Assembly (NCBI GenBank): GCA_937886325.1
Contig: CALABV010000022.1
Span: forward strand, 1 to 34,866
DNA length: 34,866 nt
Direction: 5' to 3'
Source of the DNA: an uncultured Geobacter sp.
GTDB taxonomy: Bacteria; Desulfobacterota; Desulfuromonadia; Geobacterales; Geobacteraceae
This document shows, piece by piece, positions 23,823 through 33,237 of the stretch (position 1 is its first letter; each line of letters begins with the position of its first letter). Both the position numbers and the translations under genes were made by a program. The notes under the pieces were generated by a model. The model was not told where the DNA came from. It searched no databases and was given only the letters and a program-made list of their open reading frames with translations.

Positions 23823-26297
23823 TCAGCCGACCACGATATTCAGCAGCTTGCCGGGTACGTAGATTATCTTCCTGACGGACTTGCCGTCCGTATGTGCCCG
23901 GACTTTTTCGTCAGCGAGCGCGGCCGTCCGCACATCCTCCTCGCTTGCATCAATCCCGACAACCACCTTGCCGCGCAGCTTTCCATTGACCTGCACGACG
24001 ACAGTAACCTCTTCTTCCACAATGGCGGCAGGATCGTGGACCGGCCACGAAGCTCCGTCAACACCTTTCTCGTGCCCGAGACCTTCCCAAAGCTCTTCCG
24101 CGATATGGGGAACGAAAGGAGCAAGGAGAAGAACAACGCTGTCAAGCGCCTCCTTGACAACCGGAGCGAATAGCGGATTTTTCTTTTCGCCGAACGCTGA
24201 TATGCTGTTGACCAGCTCCATGATTGCGGCAATGGCCGTATTGAAGTGGAATCTCTCCTCGATGTCGTCACCGACCTTTTTGATGGTCTTGTGCACAACC
24301 CTTCGCAGCGCTCCTCCCTCGCCGGAAAGACAGGATTCGTCAATCGAACCTGCATCGCGTACAAGAGGGGCAAGCTCATATACCATCTTCCAGACCCTGT
24401 TGAGGAAGCGGAAACTCCCCTCAACTCCCTGATCGCTCCAGTCCAGATCCCTCTCAGGCGGAGATGCAAACAGCGAGAAGAGTCGGGCCGTATCAGCGCC
24501 AAAGGACTCTATCAAGGCATTGGGGTCAACCACGTTTCCCTTTGATTTGCTCATCTTGGCGCCGTCCTTGATCACCATCCCCTGCGTCAGAAGGTTTTCG
24601 AACGGCTCGTCGATGTTCACATACCCCAGGTCACGAAGCGCCTTGGTAAAGAAGCGGGCGTAGAGAAGATGAAGCACGGCGTGCTCGATTCCACCGATAT
24701 ACTGGTCCACGGACATCCAGTATTCCGTTTCCTCGCGGTCCAGAGGTCCTTCCTCGAACCGGGGGCAGCAGTACCGGAGAAAGTACCAGGACGATTCAAC
24801 GAAGGTGTCCATGGTATCCGTTTCCCGGCGTGCCGGTTTTCCGCACTGGGGGCACGGAACATTGGCAAAAGATGAGATTTTCGCCAGCGGGTTCCCCCCC
24901 TCTCCGCTGAAAACGGCATCCATGGGGAGGAGCACCGGCAGGTCCTTCTCCGGAACGGGAACAACTCCGCAGTGATCGCAATAGATGATCGGGATGGGAT
25001 TCCCCCAGTATCTCTGGCGCGAAATGCCCCAATCGCGCAGGCGGTAGGTGACGGTTTTCTTTCCGAGTCCCTGTTTTTCCAGATAATCCGCGATCCTGTC
25101 CTTGGCCTCGCCGCTCGCAAGACCGTTGAAATCATCCGAGTTGACCATGACCCCTTCTTCCGTATATGCCGCGGCCATGGTTTGCGGGTCCAGTGTCTCT
25201 CCTTCGGGCTGAATCACGACCTGAAGCGGAAGGCCGTATTTGCGGGCAAACTCGAAGTCGCGCTGGTCGTGCGTTGGCACCGCCATGACCGCGCCGGTGC
25301 CGTATTCGGGGAGGACGAAATTGGCGAGATACACCGGCATGCGCCGACCGGTCACCGGGTTGATGCAGTACGCGCCGGTGAAGACGCCCTCCTTTTCCAT
25401 CTCATCCGCGGTACGCTTCTGCTTGTCGGTCCTCTTCACCTTTTCAATGAACGATACCACCTCGTTCCGTCTTTCTTCGGTAGTTATCTCCATGGTAAGC
25501 GGATGCTCGGGTGCCAGGGACATGAAGGTCGCGCCGTACAGGGTATCCTGGCGGGTTGTGAAGACCCGGATAATCGTTGAACTTCCTTCCACAGCGAAGT
25601 CTATCTCGCATCCGCAACTCTTGCCAATCCAGTTGCGCTGCATGGTGAGCACCCGCTCGGGCCAACCCGCCATCCGGTATGTTGACTCAAGAAGCTCCTC
25701 GGCATAGTCGGTGATTCGGAAAAACCACTGGTCCAGTTCCTTCTGCTCTACCCCGCTGTCGCAACGCCAGCAACAGCCGTCTTCCACCTGTTCGTTGGCG
25801 AGGACCGTCTCGCATTTCGGACACCAGTTGACAAAGGAATTCTTCTTGTAGGCCAGACCTTTTTTGAACAAATCCAGGAAGATGAGCTGCTCCCAGCGGT
25901 AATACCCCACGTGGCAGGTGGCCAACTCCCGATCCCAGTCGTATGAAAAACCCAACTTCTTCAACTGGTTTCGCATGTATTCGATGTTTTCGTACGTCCA
26001 TGCCGCCGGATGGCTCTTGTGCTGTATGGCGGCGTTTTCCGCGGGCATTCCAAATGCGTCCCATCCCATGGGGTGGAGCACATTGCGGCCCCTCATGCGC
26101 ATGAAGCGCGCAACCACGTCGCCGATGGAATAGTTTCGCACATGGCCCATATGAATACGCCCGGACGGATAGGGAAACATCTCCAGCAGGTAGTATTTCT
26201 CTTTATCTTTATTCCGGGTCGCCCGGAACACCTTTCCGGACTCCCAGTAGTGCTGCCATTTCTCCTCAACTTCTTTCGGGGTATATCTTTCTTCCAC
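23823..26297 (-). CDS. leuS: leucyl-tRNA synthetase
   Basis: Class I synthetase charging tRNA-Leu. The 824-residue protein is complete: HIGH as HMGH at 49-52 after FPYPSGRI, zinc-type cysteines near 159-179, the CP1 editing domain (~220-420, with MAVPTHDQRDFEF carrying the conserved editing Asp), KMSKS at 581-585, and the C-terminal domain ending VVQVNGKLRGKV...PGKLLNIVVG. The start is GTG (26295-26297) with GGAGG 9 nt upstream; the nearby ATG is out of frame. It begins 60 bp after the cheY-like gene; I saw no convincing terminator in that gap, so read-through from the chemosensory operon is possible. Confidence 0.98.
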   Translation of the reverse strand: MEERYTPKEVEEKWQHYWESGKVFRATRNKDKEKYYLLEMFPYPSGRIHMGHVRNYSIGDVVARFMRMRGRNVLHPMGWDAFGMPAENAAIQHKSHPAAWTYENIEYMRNQLKKLGFSYDWDRELATCHVGYYRWEQLIFLDLFKKGLAYKKNSFVNWCPKCETVLANEQVEDGCCWRCDSGVEQKELDQWFFRITDYAEELLESTYRMAGWPERVLTMQRNWIGKSCGCEIDFAVEGSSTIIRVFTTRQDTLYGATFMSLAPEHPLTMEITTEERRNEVVSFIEKVKRTDKQKRTADEMEKEGVFTGAYCINPVTGRRMPVYLANFVLPEYGTGAVMAVPTHDQRDFEFARKYGLPLQVVIQPEGETLDPQTMAAAYTEEGVMVNSDDFNGLASGEAKDRIADYLEKQGLGKKTVTYRLRDWGISRQRYWGNPIPIIYCDHCGVVPVPEKDLPVLLPMDAVFSGEGGNPLAKISSFANVPCPQCGKPARRETDTMDTFVESSWYFLRYCCPRFEEGPLDREETEYWMSVDQYIGGIEHAVLHLLYARFFTKALRDLGYVNIDEPFENLLTQGMVIKDGAKMSKSKGNVVDPNALIESFGADTARLFSLFASPPERDLDWSDQGVEGSFRFLNRVWKMVYELAPLVRDAGSIDESCLSGEGGALRRVVHKTIKKVGDDIEERFHFNTAIAAIMELVNSISAFGEKKNPLFAPVVKEALDSVVLLLAPFVPHIAEELWEGLGHEKGVDGASWPVHDPAAIVEEEVTVVVQVNGKLRGKVVVGIDASEEDVRTAALADEKVRAHTDGKSVRKIIYVPGKLLNIVVG

Positions 26298-26357
26298 GAT
26301 TCATAACCTCCGGGATTTCTTTTCGGAACACAAAATAAAACCGTTCAACGGGTCCGT

Positions 26358-26735
26358 TCAGGCGGTTTTCAGGAGTGACTTCGCCAGTTCTAGTATCCGG
26401 TTGGCCTGAATTGGCTTGGTGATATAGTCATTTGCCCCGAGCGCGAGGGCGCGCTCCCGATCCTCCTGGGCACCCTCCGTCGTAATTACCACAATCGGCA
26501 CGGAGCGGTAATTGGCGTCGCTTCGCACCAGGCTGACCAACTTCAACCCATCCATGATGGGCATGTTGATATCGGTCAGGATCAGATCGAATTTTTCCGA
26601 TGAAAGCTTCTTCAAACCATCGACGCCATCGGTAGCTTCAACGATATGCACGCCGGGAAGCCTCTTCAGGGCGAACGAGATGAGCTGCCTCATGGTAGGG
26701 GAATCTTCGATAATCAATATTTTATTGTCTGGCAT
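26358..26735 (-). CDS. CheY-like single-domain response regulator
   Basis: A 125-residue stand-alone receiver domain. Conserved residues are E10-D11 (acidic pocket), D55 (phosphoacceptor, LTDINMP), T85 (VVITTEG) and K107 (ITKP), so phosphorylation should work. There is no output domain; it would act by binding a partner, as CheY does at a motor. The ATG has GGAGG 10 nt upstream. It is the last chemosensory gene of the group, 26 bp after the GAF-domain gene. A cheY symbol is withheld because several CheY-like proteins of this type serve other pathways. Confidence 0.93.
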   Translation of the reverse strand: MPDNKILIIEDSPTMRQLISFALKRLPGVHIVEATDGVDGLKKLSSEKFDLILTDINMPIMDGLKLVSLVRSDANYRSVPIVVITTEGAQEDRERALALGANDYITKPIQANRILELAKSLLKTA

Positions 26736-26761
26736 GGCTTCAAGTCCTCCACTGCGTTTCG

Positions 26762-27586
26762 CTACTTGGTCAGCAGGTCGATAAATCCCTGAATGGTGGA
26801 AAGCTTCCGCTCCGATTCGGAATACAGCTTGGAGCTGAAGATGGCCGTGGCCGCATGCCCCGCCAGAAGGGTAAAAAGCTCATAATCGACGGGAGCGAAA
26901 GACTTCTTTTGAACCAGCAGTTTATAGATCACTATCACGCCGATGACGTGTTCCTTTATCTTGAGGGGAATACAGACCATCGGGCTCAGAAAATCGCGTT
27001 GGTACTCGGTGACATCGTCCACGAAGAAGTTCTCTCCGGTCTTGGCGACCGAGCCGATGACCCCTCCCCCCAGCTTCACCGAGGGTATTTCCTCACGGGT
27101 AACGCCTTCGGTGGCCACTGCGTTCAGCTCGTTGGTTTTTTCGTCGAGGAGCAGAATGGCGAACTCCTCCGCCCCGATGAGGTTTATGATAATCTCGGTG
27201 ATAATCTGGAGAACCTCGCAGAAATCGAGGGTGGAGTGGAGCTGATAGCTTGCTATATAGAGATTTGCCAGGTTGTTGTTCTCCGACTCTATTTCAACGT
27301 ACCGCTCGGCAAAGTCCTGGTTTTCCCGCTCAACCTGGGCGATGCGTTCCAGGATCTCTTTTTTCTCCATTTCCAGCTCAGCCACCCGATCCGCAAGCTT
27401 GCGATTCGCCTCCGTGACAACGACATCATCATTCCTGGAATGGCTGTTTTCTTCCAGCTGGAGGAGACGGAAGCGGAGCCGCTCATTCTCCTTCAGGAGG
27501 TCCTGAGTAAACTCAGCCCCCTTCTTGAAAAGCTGCAGAAACTCTTCGGCCCTGCTGGTGACACCCTTGTCCTCTTCTGTCGCCAT
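26762..27586 (-). CDS. coiled-coil/GAF-domain protein
   Basis: A 274-residue soluble protein. Residues ~25-115 are a long heptad-rich coiled coil (LLKENERLRFRLLQLEE, ELEMEKKEILERIAQVERENQDF). Residues ~118-262 form a GAF domain (TEGVTREEIPSVKLGGGVIGSVAKTGENFFVDDV, then PLKIKEHVIGVIVIY). There is no kinase, cyclase or other output, so it is probably a ligand-sensing or scaffold partner within the chemosensory system. The ATG has GGAG 6 nt upstream. It sits 12 bp after cheB and 26 bp before the CheY-like gene, which places it firmly in the operon. Its ligand is unknown. Confidence 0.88.
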   Translation of the reverse strand: MATEEDKGVTSRAEEFLQLFKKGAEFTQDLLKENERLRFRLLQLEENSHSRNDDVVVTEANRKLADRVAELEMEKKEILERIAQVERENQDFAERYVEIESENNNLANLYIASYQLHSTLDFCEVLQIITEIIINLIGAEEFAILLLDEKTNELNAVATEGVTREEIPSVKLGGGVIGSVAKTGENFFVDDVTEYQRDFLSPMVCIPLKIKEHVIGVIVIYKLLVQKKSFAPVDYELFTLLAGHAATAIFSSKLYSESERKLSTIQGFIDLLTK

Positions 27587-27598
27587 TTTTCGCTCCTC

Positions 27599-28687
27599 TC
27601 AGTTTCTTTGCCCCTCATAGCCGCACCGTGCCAGAATCTCACCGGCCACTTTTTCAAGCGGGACGATTGCATCCACCTTACCTGTTGCGATTGCGGCCCT
27701 CGGCATTCCGAAGATTACCGCGGATTCTTCCGCTTCGGATAGAACCTGTCCCCCGGCATCCTTAATTGCCCGGACACCCGCGCTTCCGTCATTTCCCATA
27801 CCCGTCAGGACGACACCCAGAAGCCGCGAGCCAAAGATCTCGGCACAGGATCGAAACATCTTGTCCACGGAGGGGACACAGTTCTCCATCGGATCCGGAT
27901 CGACAAGGTGTACCCTCACGCTGCCTTCCTCATGCCGAAAGAGCATATTCTTCCCTCCCGGCGCTATCAGCGCTTTTCCCGGGAGCACCGGTTCACCCTC
28001 GACGGCCTCCGCCACTTCGAAGCCGGAGGTCCTGTTCAGCCGTTCCGCGAAAGTTCGCGTAAATCCTTGGGGCATGTGCTGCGACACCAACAGGCAAAAG
28101 GGAATGTTCTCGGGAAGCGACGAGAAAATGCTCTGCAACGCAGGCGGACCGCCGGTCGAGGCGCCGATTGCAACCACGGAAACCGGACTGCCGGACCGCT
28201 TTCGCGGCATGCATATCAAAGGCTCCTTCTCGACCGTTTCACCATCCGGTTCAGGGTGCAGCAGTTCCCCCCTCTTCCTGATGGAGGACATGTTGAGGTT
28301 GAACACGCCCCGAACCTTGTCATGCAGATCGTCCCGGATCGCGTTCAGTTCGTCGGAGATACCCGCGGTGGGCTTTGCGATGAAATCCACCGCGCCGAGT
28401 TCCAACGCCTTGAAAACCCTCTCGTCCCCGCCGAATGCGCTGACCACGATTATCGGCGTAGGCATCCTGCTCATGATAATGCGGAGCAGGGTAAAGCCGT
28501 CCATTCTCGGCATCTCTATGTCGAGGGTGATAAGATCCGGTTTCAGCTCCAAAATGCGGCGGATCCCTTCTTCCCCATCCACCGCATAGCCGGCCACCTC
28601 CACCTCGGGCAGAACCTCCAGCATCCGTGTGAGTGTCCGACGATTGAACGCGGAATCGTCGATAACGAGAACCCGGATTTTCTTCAC
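27599..28687 (-). CDS. cheB: chemotaxis response regulator protein-glutamate methylesterase CheB
   Basis: Removes methyl groups from chemoreceptor glutamates and deamidates glutamines. The 362-residue protein has an N-terminal receiver (D10-D11, phosphoacceptor D56, K105 in IAKP) and a C-terminal methylesterase with the catalytic triad Ser177 (GASTGG), His204 (QHMP) and Asp300 (GMGNDG). The linker between (~125-165) is longer and more charged than usual. The start is GTG (28685-28687), overlapping the cheR stop as GTGA, so the two opposing enzymes are translationally coupled. Confidence 0.97.
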   Translation of the reverse strand: MKKIRVLVIDDSAFNRRTLTRMLEVLPEVEVAGYAVDGEEGIRRILELKPDLITLDIEMPRMDGFTLLRIIMSRMPTPIIVVSAFGGDERVFKALELGAVDFIAKPTAGISDELNAIRDDLHDKVRGVFNLNMSSIRKRGELLHPEPDGETVEKEPLICMPRKRSGSPVSVVAIGASTGGPPALQSIFSSLPENIPFCLLVSQHMPQGFTRTFAERLNRTSGFEVAEAVEGEPVLPGKALIAPGGKNMLFRHEEGSVRVHLVDPDPMENCVPSVDKMFRSCAEIFGSRLLGVVLTGMGNDGSAGVRAIKDAGGQVLSEAEESAVIFGMPRAAIATGKVDAIVPLEKVAGEILARCGYEGQRN

Positions 28688-29565
28688 GGAGCGCCCCCCG
28701 TTCCGATGCTGGAATATGGCTTCTGGTAGACCATGTCGTTCTTCAGATGTTTCAGCGCAAAGGCGGTTGTCGTGTTCAGCAGAGACTCCGCATGACCGAG
28801 CAGAAGATATCCGCCTTCCCGAAGGGAGCGGTAGAAGGAATCGACGACCCTTTTCTTGGCGACCTGATCGAAGTAGATAATGACATTCCGACAGAAGATA
28901 AGATCCATCTTGCCGAGCAGTATCATCCGGTTCTCATCCAGGAGATTCAGGTGGCTGATGGTAACGAGCCCCCTGACTTCGTCGCTGATCCGATACAATC
29001 CGTCCTGCTCCTGGAAGAAACGCCTGATCCGACTTTGGTCGGTCGTGCGGAACGACGACGTCCCGTATACCCCCTTGCGGGCACGCTGCAGTACTCGATG
29101 ACTGATATCGGTGCCAACAATCTCAACTTTCCACCCACGGAAACAGGCGGCCTCGATGATCAGCATGGCGATGGTATACGGCTCTTCTCCCGTTGAACAA
29201 CCGGCACTCCAGATACGCAACGTCCTGTCACCGCGTTTTTCCTTTTCGGATTTCAACTCGGGAAGAATCTCATTGGAAAATGCCTTGAGTTGGAACTCCT
29301 CGCGGAAAAAGTAGGTCTCGTTGGTGGTCAGGATATCCATAATGTCGGATAACTCCTGCTCTCTGCCGCGACTGTATTTGAGAAAGTGGTAGTATTCCCT
29401 GAAGCCTGGCAACTGGTTTTCCGAAAGCCTGCCGGCAAGCCGTTTCTCCAGGAGGAACTTCGAATCGCTATCAAAAAAGAGGCCGCAGTGGTCGTATATG
29501 AGGTCCCTGATAAGGCGGAACTCCTCCTCCGACATGAACACTTGAGGCTCGTCGTCGAATATCAT
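28684..29565 (-). CDS. cheR: chemoreceptor methyltransferase CheR
   Basis: S-adenosylmethionine-dependent enzyme that methylates glutamates on chemoreceptors, opposing CheB. The 293-residue protein has the CheR N-domain (FRLIRDLIYDHCGLFF, then TTNETYFFRE at 80-89), the SAM-binding motif WSAGCSTGEEPYT at 119-131, and the catalytic-domain motif LIFCRNVIIYFD. There is no C-terminal TPR. The ATG overlaps the stop of the HEAT-repeat gene (ATGA at 29562-29565), and its own stop overlaps the cheB start. This tight coupling HEAT-cheR-cheB suggests fixed stoichiometry. Confidence 0.97.
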   Translation of the reverse strand: MIFDDEPQVFMSEEEFRLIRDLIYDHCGLFFDSDSKFLLEKRLAGRLSENQLPGFREYYHFLKYSRGREQELSDIMDILTTNETYFFREEFQLKAFSNEILPELKSEKEKRGDRTLRIWSAGCSTGEEPYTIAMLIIEAACFRGWKVEIVGTDISHRVLQRARKGVYGTSSFRTTDQSRIRRFFQEQDGLYRISDEVRGLVTISHLNLLDENRMILLGKMDLIFCRNVIIYFDQVAKKRVVDSFYRSLREGGYLLLGHAESLLNTTTAFALKHLKNDMVYQKPYSSIGTGGAP

Positions 29566-31583
29566 GAGAACCTTTTCAGGACTTCGACAATCCGGCTTCT
29601 CACCAGTTCGTCGTTTTCCATTTCGAGTGTACGCCGAAGGAGGGGAACCACAGTGGCGCCCCGCCGTTCAGCCAGAATACGGACAGCAGTATTTCTCACA
29701 TCCCAATGGGGGTGACGGAGCAACGCCTCCCCCTGATCAAGAATCCACGGGTCTTCCCGTTGAGCAAGGATTTCCATAGCGGACTTGACCATATCACCAT
29801 CTTCTCCCTCGGCCGCGCGGCGGATCAGATTCAGCGAGTTCTCCCCCTCGATTCCGGCGAGCGCGTCAAGGGCGGCCAGGGAGAGAAGACCGTCGGAACT
29901 GTCGAGGGCAGCCTGAATCTCCGGCAGCGCTTGTTTGCCGCCCACTTTGCCGAGGCTCCGCAGGGCCGCGCAACGGACCCAGGGATCTTCATCCCTCGCG
30001 GCAAGCGCCAGGGCGTCCAGGGCATCCTTCCGTTCCGACTCCCCGAGGGAGTTGGCTGCGGCGATACGGACATCAGGATCTTCATCCGTGAGAGCAAGGA
30101 TCAGATGGTGAACGGCATCATCACTGACAAGCTCGGCCAATCCTTGAACCGCCCCTTTCCGAACCCGGGCATCCTCATCTTTCATGAGAAGCGCAAGCCT
30201 TTCCCCGTCATGCAGCACGCCGCAAAGAAATGCGGCATATCGCCTTTTGTCGGGATCATCCGAGTTCGCGAAAGTCGCGGCGACAACGGTCACCGACTCG
30301 GTGTCGGTTCCCGAGAGAAGCGCAAGCGTACCGAGAGCCGTCTCACAAACGTCCTGATCGAGATCGTTCAGGAGAGTGGAGACCTCCGATACGAGATCCG
30401 TCAGACCGATTTTTCCGACGGCGGCGGCGGCCGCCTCACGTACCTGCGGCGACGGATCCTGCATGCCCTTCCGCATCAGTGCCGGGGAGTCGCGGAACAT
30501 CATTTCGCCGCAGAGGCGAAGGACAGTCTTCTTTGCTTCCTCATCGCCGATCATGTACTCCTGCTCCAGAAACGGAACGGTAACCGTTCCCATGGCACGC
30601 AGCGCACAGAGACATTCGGGAATGAGCCGTTCATTGCGGCATGCCCTCAGGATAGCGGAGGCCGCGCTCCCGTCGCCGATAATCCCGAGGAGACCGACAG
30701 CCGCCTTCTGGAGTGCGGTATCAGAGCTCTTCAGCATCGAATGAAGCCCGTCCACCACCGGAGGCCGGACACCCTGCCTGACCAGGGAGTCACATTCCTG
30801 TAAAACAGGAGCACCTGAAATCCTCCCGCGGATCGCACTAAGGGCTTTCGCGGCGGCCTCACGGACGCTCCTTCCCCCTTCAGCGAGTCCCTCCACCAAT
30901 AAGGGAACGGCATCGCTCCCCCCCACGGACCCGAGGCAGTCATAGACGGCTTTCCTGAGAAGGTCATCCGCCAGGAAAGGAGTTATTGCCTCCAGGGGAA
31001 AGGATACACCGATAGCGGCCAGCGCACCGAGGATCGTATAGCGAAATGAAACGTCAGGCCTGGAAAGCGCTTCCAGCAGGGGTTGTACCGCACGCGGGTC
31101 TTTCATCCTTCCCAGACTTTCCACGGCGGAAGTTCGCACATTCGAGTCGTTGTCCTCGAGTGCGCGAATCAGGCGGGGAAACGACGAAGCATCACCAATC
31201 GTTCCGATGATATCGACAACGAATTTCCGTACATCATCGTCAGCATCATCCCCATGGGCCTCAAGGATAGGGAGCACCGCTTTCCCCATCCGTACCAGAG
31301 CTTCCGCCGCGGAGTTCCGCAGACCGGCGTTTTCGTGGGATCGAAGCAGGTTGAAAATTTCTTCCGCACATTCCAGGGCGGACGCGGAAGTCAGTACTAC
31401 CTCCACCGCCTCTTTGCGGACACGCCAGCTGGAGTCTCCCATGGCGGTGAACAGATACTCGCGGCTCACCCGCAAGGGAAAAGCGGACAGTTCGACAACG
31501 GCTGAACGACGCGTCTCCTCTTCGGACGAGGAAAGGCGCTCCGCGATTGTACGCAGGTTTTTACCGGAGTCCTGTTCGCTCAT
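29562..31583 (-). CDS. HEAT-repeat protein of the chemosensory operon
   Basis: A 673-residue protein made almost entirely of tandem HEAT (PBS-lyase-like) repeats of about 31 residues, recognisable from phrases such as DNDSNVRTSAVESLGRM, DEDPDVRIAAANSLGE, DEDPWVRCAALRSLGKVG and PHWDVRNTAVRILAERRG. Such proteins form curved solenoids that bind partner proteins. Translational coupling to cheR suggests a scaffold or modulator for the methylation enzymes, which is inference. I chose ATG 31583 (MSEQDSGK); an in-frame GTG at 31640 would add 19 residues. The upstream ribosome site is only moderate. No signal peptide or membrane helix is present. Confidence 0.9.
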   Translation of the reverse strand: MSEQDSGKNLRTIAERLSSSEEETRRSAVVELSAFPLRVSREYLFTAMGDSSWRVRKEAVEVVLTSASALECAEEIFNLLRSHENAGLRNSAAEALVRMGKAVLPILEAHGDDADDDVRKFVVDIIGTIGDASSFPRLIRALEDNDSNVRTSAVESLGRMKDPRAVQPLLEALSRPDVSFRYTILGALAAIGVSFPLEAITPFLADDLLRKAVYDCLGSVGGSDAVPLLVEGLAEGGRSVREAAAKALSAIRGRISGAPVLQECDSLVRQGVRPPVVDGLHSMLKSSDTALQKAAVGLLGIIGDGSAASAILRACRNERLIPECLCALRAMGTVTVPFLEQEYMIGDEEAKKTVLRLCGEMMFRDSPALMRKGMQDPSPQVREAAAAAVGKIGLTDLVSEVSTLLNDLDQDVCETALGTLALLSGTDTESVTVVAATFANSDDPDKRRYAAFLCGVLHDGERLALLMKDEDARVRKGAVQGLAELVSDDAVHHLILALTDEDPDVRIAAANSLGESERKDALDALALAARDEDPWVRCAALRSLGKVGGKQALPEIQAALDSSDGLLSLAALDALAGIEGENSLNLIRRAAEGEDGDMVKSAMEILAQREDPWILDQGEALLRHPHWDVRNTAVRILAERRGATVVPLLRRTLEMENDELVRSRIVEVLKRFS

Positions 31584-31645
31584 GATGCTACTTTCCCCCT
31601 CTCCTTGAATCCTGTTTCCGGAACCGGCCGGATGAATCACTCACG

Positions 31646-32626
31646 TCAAATCCGGCACTCGTTCCCACCGGCCAGCTCGCCTCGCTTCTGCGCAAGAAAA
31701 TCCTCGAATGCATCATCAAGGTATGACGTGCCGTTGCGCACTTCCTCCGAGACTCTCCGGAGATACAGGCTTTCACCCTCGGCAATCTCATCGCGCAACA
31801 ACTCCCGAAACGTCCCGCAGCGGATGCCCTCTTCAACCTTTTTCTGGTTATAAAGGGCAATATCGCCGACAATGATCCGGGCAAGGCGTCTCGCCTTGTC
31901 ATGCGCTTCGGACGATGCCGCACTGTCTTCGACGCGTGTTTTGACCTCTTCGTCCATGCGGATTTGCTCCCGGACTTCCTCCTGCTCGGACATCTCCCGG
32001 CTCGAAAGATCCCGGGAATCGGCTCCGCCGTTTTCCAGGGCGGCGGAATCGGCGTCTTCGGCCGGCTGCTCAACAGCCTTCTGCCCGAAAACGAGACGGT
32101 AAATCTTCGCGGCAAGGGAATCGGGTATATGATGCTTTTCAATATAGTCATCGGCGCCGTACAGCGACTGCGGCTCCCTCTTATACCTCGTCTTGTCGTA
32201 GATTGAGGCGATCAGAATCGTCTTTACGGATGAAAGCCCGGGGGTGTTCCTGATCCTGTCGCAAATCTGAAACCCGTATACGGTGGGAAGGGCCACATCG
32301 AGAACAACCACGTCCGGTAGTCGTTCTTCGATCACGTCAAGGGTCTCCCGACCGTCATGCCGACAGAGAACCGTAAAAGGCTCGGACGCGAGAGTGCGCT
32401 CAACCGCCCTGCAGAAATCCGGGCTTTCATTGGCCACAAGGACAACAATCGAGTCTCCGGACCGTTCCCGCGATAACGAGGCAGGTGACGGCGGTTCCGC
32501 GGTTCTCTTTCCGGCAATACGAAACAACGCGCGACACCGGCTGCAACGGAGAACACTGCCTTCCGCCGTGATCCGCGAATCATCGAGTCGGTAACGGGTC
32601 TTGCATTTCGGGCAACCAACAAGCAT
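31646..32626 (-). CDS. zinc-ribbon/receiver protein with conserved C-terminal domain
   Basis: A 326-residue three-part protein. Residues 1-38 form an MJ0042-type zinc ribbon with C5, C8, C28 and C31. Residues ~58-180 form a receiver with phosphoacceptor D110 (VVLDVALP), but the usual acidic pair is N66-E67 and the KP switch reads EKHHIP, so chemistry may differ from CheY. The segment TRYKREPQSLYGADDYIEKHHIP looks family-specific. A Glu-rich linker follows, then a C-terminal helical domain (~245-320, KARRLARIIVGDIALYNQKKVEEG). The start at 32626 has GAGG 5 nt upstream. It sits between cheW and the HEAT gene; its output is unknown. Confidence 0.88.
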   Translation of the reverse strand: MLVGCPKCKTRYRLDDSRITAEGSVLRCSRCRALFRIAGKRTAEPPSPASLSRERSGDSIVVLVANESPDFCRAVERTLASEPFTVLCRHDGRETLDVIEERLPDVVVLDVALPTVYGFQICDRIRNTPGLSSVKTILIASIYDKTRYKREPQSLYGADDYIEKHHIPDSLAAKIYRLVFGQKAVEQPAEDADSAALENGGADSRDLSSREMSEQEEVREQIRMDEEVKTRVEDSAASSEAHDKARRLARIIVGDIALYNQKKVEEGIRCGTFRELLRDEIAEGESLYLRRVSEEVRNGTSYLDDAFEDFLAQKRGELAGGNECRI

Positions 32627-32733
32627 GGCGGCCTCATCCTCCTGATGGCGCAAATTCATAACACATTCCGAATCCATATCCTGAATCCGGGGGACGTGTC
32701 GCACTACAACCCTGGTTTCCGGTTGGACGTTAT

Positions 32734-33213
32734 TTATACTTCGCCCGCGGCGCGGAATTCACTCAGTTCGTCGGATTCACGATGGTCGAGGATTGCGTCG
32801 AGGTTGACCAGGAATATCATAGAATTCCGCACCAGGCAGACTCCTATCAGGTAGCGGTAGCCCGCGACCCTCACCACCGCGGGCGGTGGCCGCAGTTCCC
32901 TGACCGGGATAGAGACCACCTCGGTCACCGCATCGACGACAAGAGCCAGAGGCTGCCGGGCAACCACGCTGATCAGGAATCGTTTTTCTCCGCGGTCGGC
33001 CGGTTCCGTGAGACCGAACCGTTTTCTCAGGTCCACCACGGGAATAACGGACCCGCGCAGATTGATAACTCCCTCGACAAAGGTGGGCGCATCGGGAAGG
33101 CCGGAGAGACGCAACGGCTTGATGATCTCCCTGACCCGCATGATATCGAGGGCATAGATCTCGGCACCCAGGCGAAAACAGACAACCTTGATTTCCTGAA
33201 TATCCCTCTCCAA
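32734..33213 (-). CDS. cheW: CheW-like coupling protein
   Basis: Adaptor linking chemoreceptors to the CheA kinase. From the chosen start it is 159 residues and a single CheW domain: CFRLGAEIYALDIMRVREII, INLRGSVIPVVDLRKRFGL, LALVVDAVTEVVSI, and final SMIFLVNLDAIL. I prefer the TTG at 33213 because GGAGGG lies exactly 7 nt upstream. The GTG at 33228, which would add 5 residues, has no ribosome site and itself overlaps that GGAGGG. It follows the longer CheW gene by 24 bp. A CheA partner is not in the window. Confidence 0.92.
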   Translation of the reverse strand: MERDIQEIKVVCFRLGAEIYALDIMRVREIIKPLRLSGLPDAPTFVEGVINLRGSVIPVVDLRKRFGLTEPADRGEKRFLISVVARQPLALVVDAVTEVVSIPVRELRPPPAVVRVAGYRYLIGVCLVRNSMIFLVNLDAILDHRESDELSEFRAAGEV

Positions 33214-33237
33214 TCCGGAGCCCTCCACGTGAATGTA

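Noticed and set aside
26298..26357. Possible terminator between the cheY-like gene and leuS
   Set aside because: AACG/CGTT repeats near 26341-26360 followed by TTTTATTTT allow only 4-bp stems with tiny loops; too weak to call.
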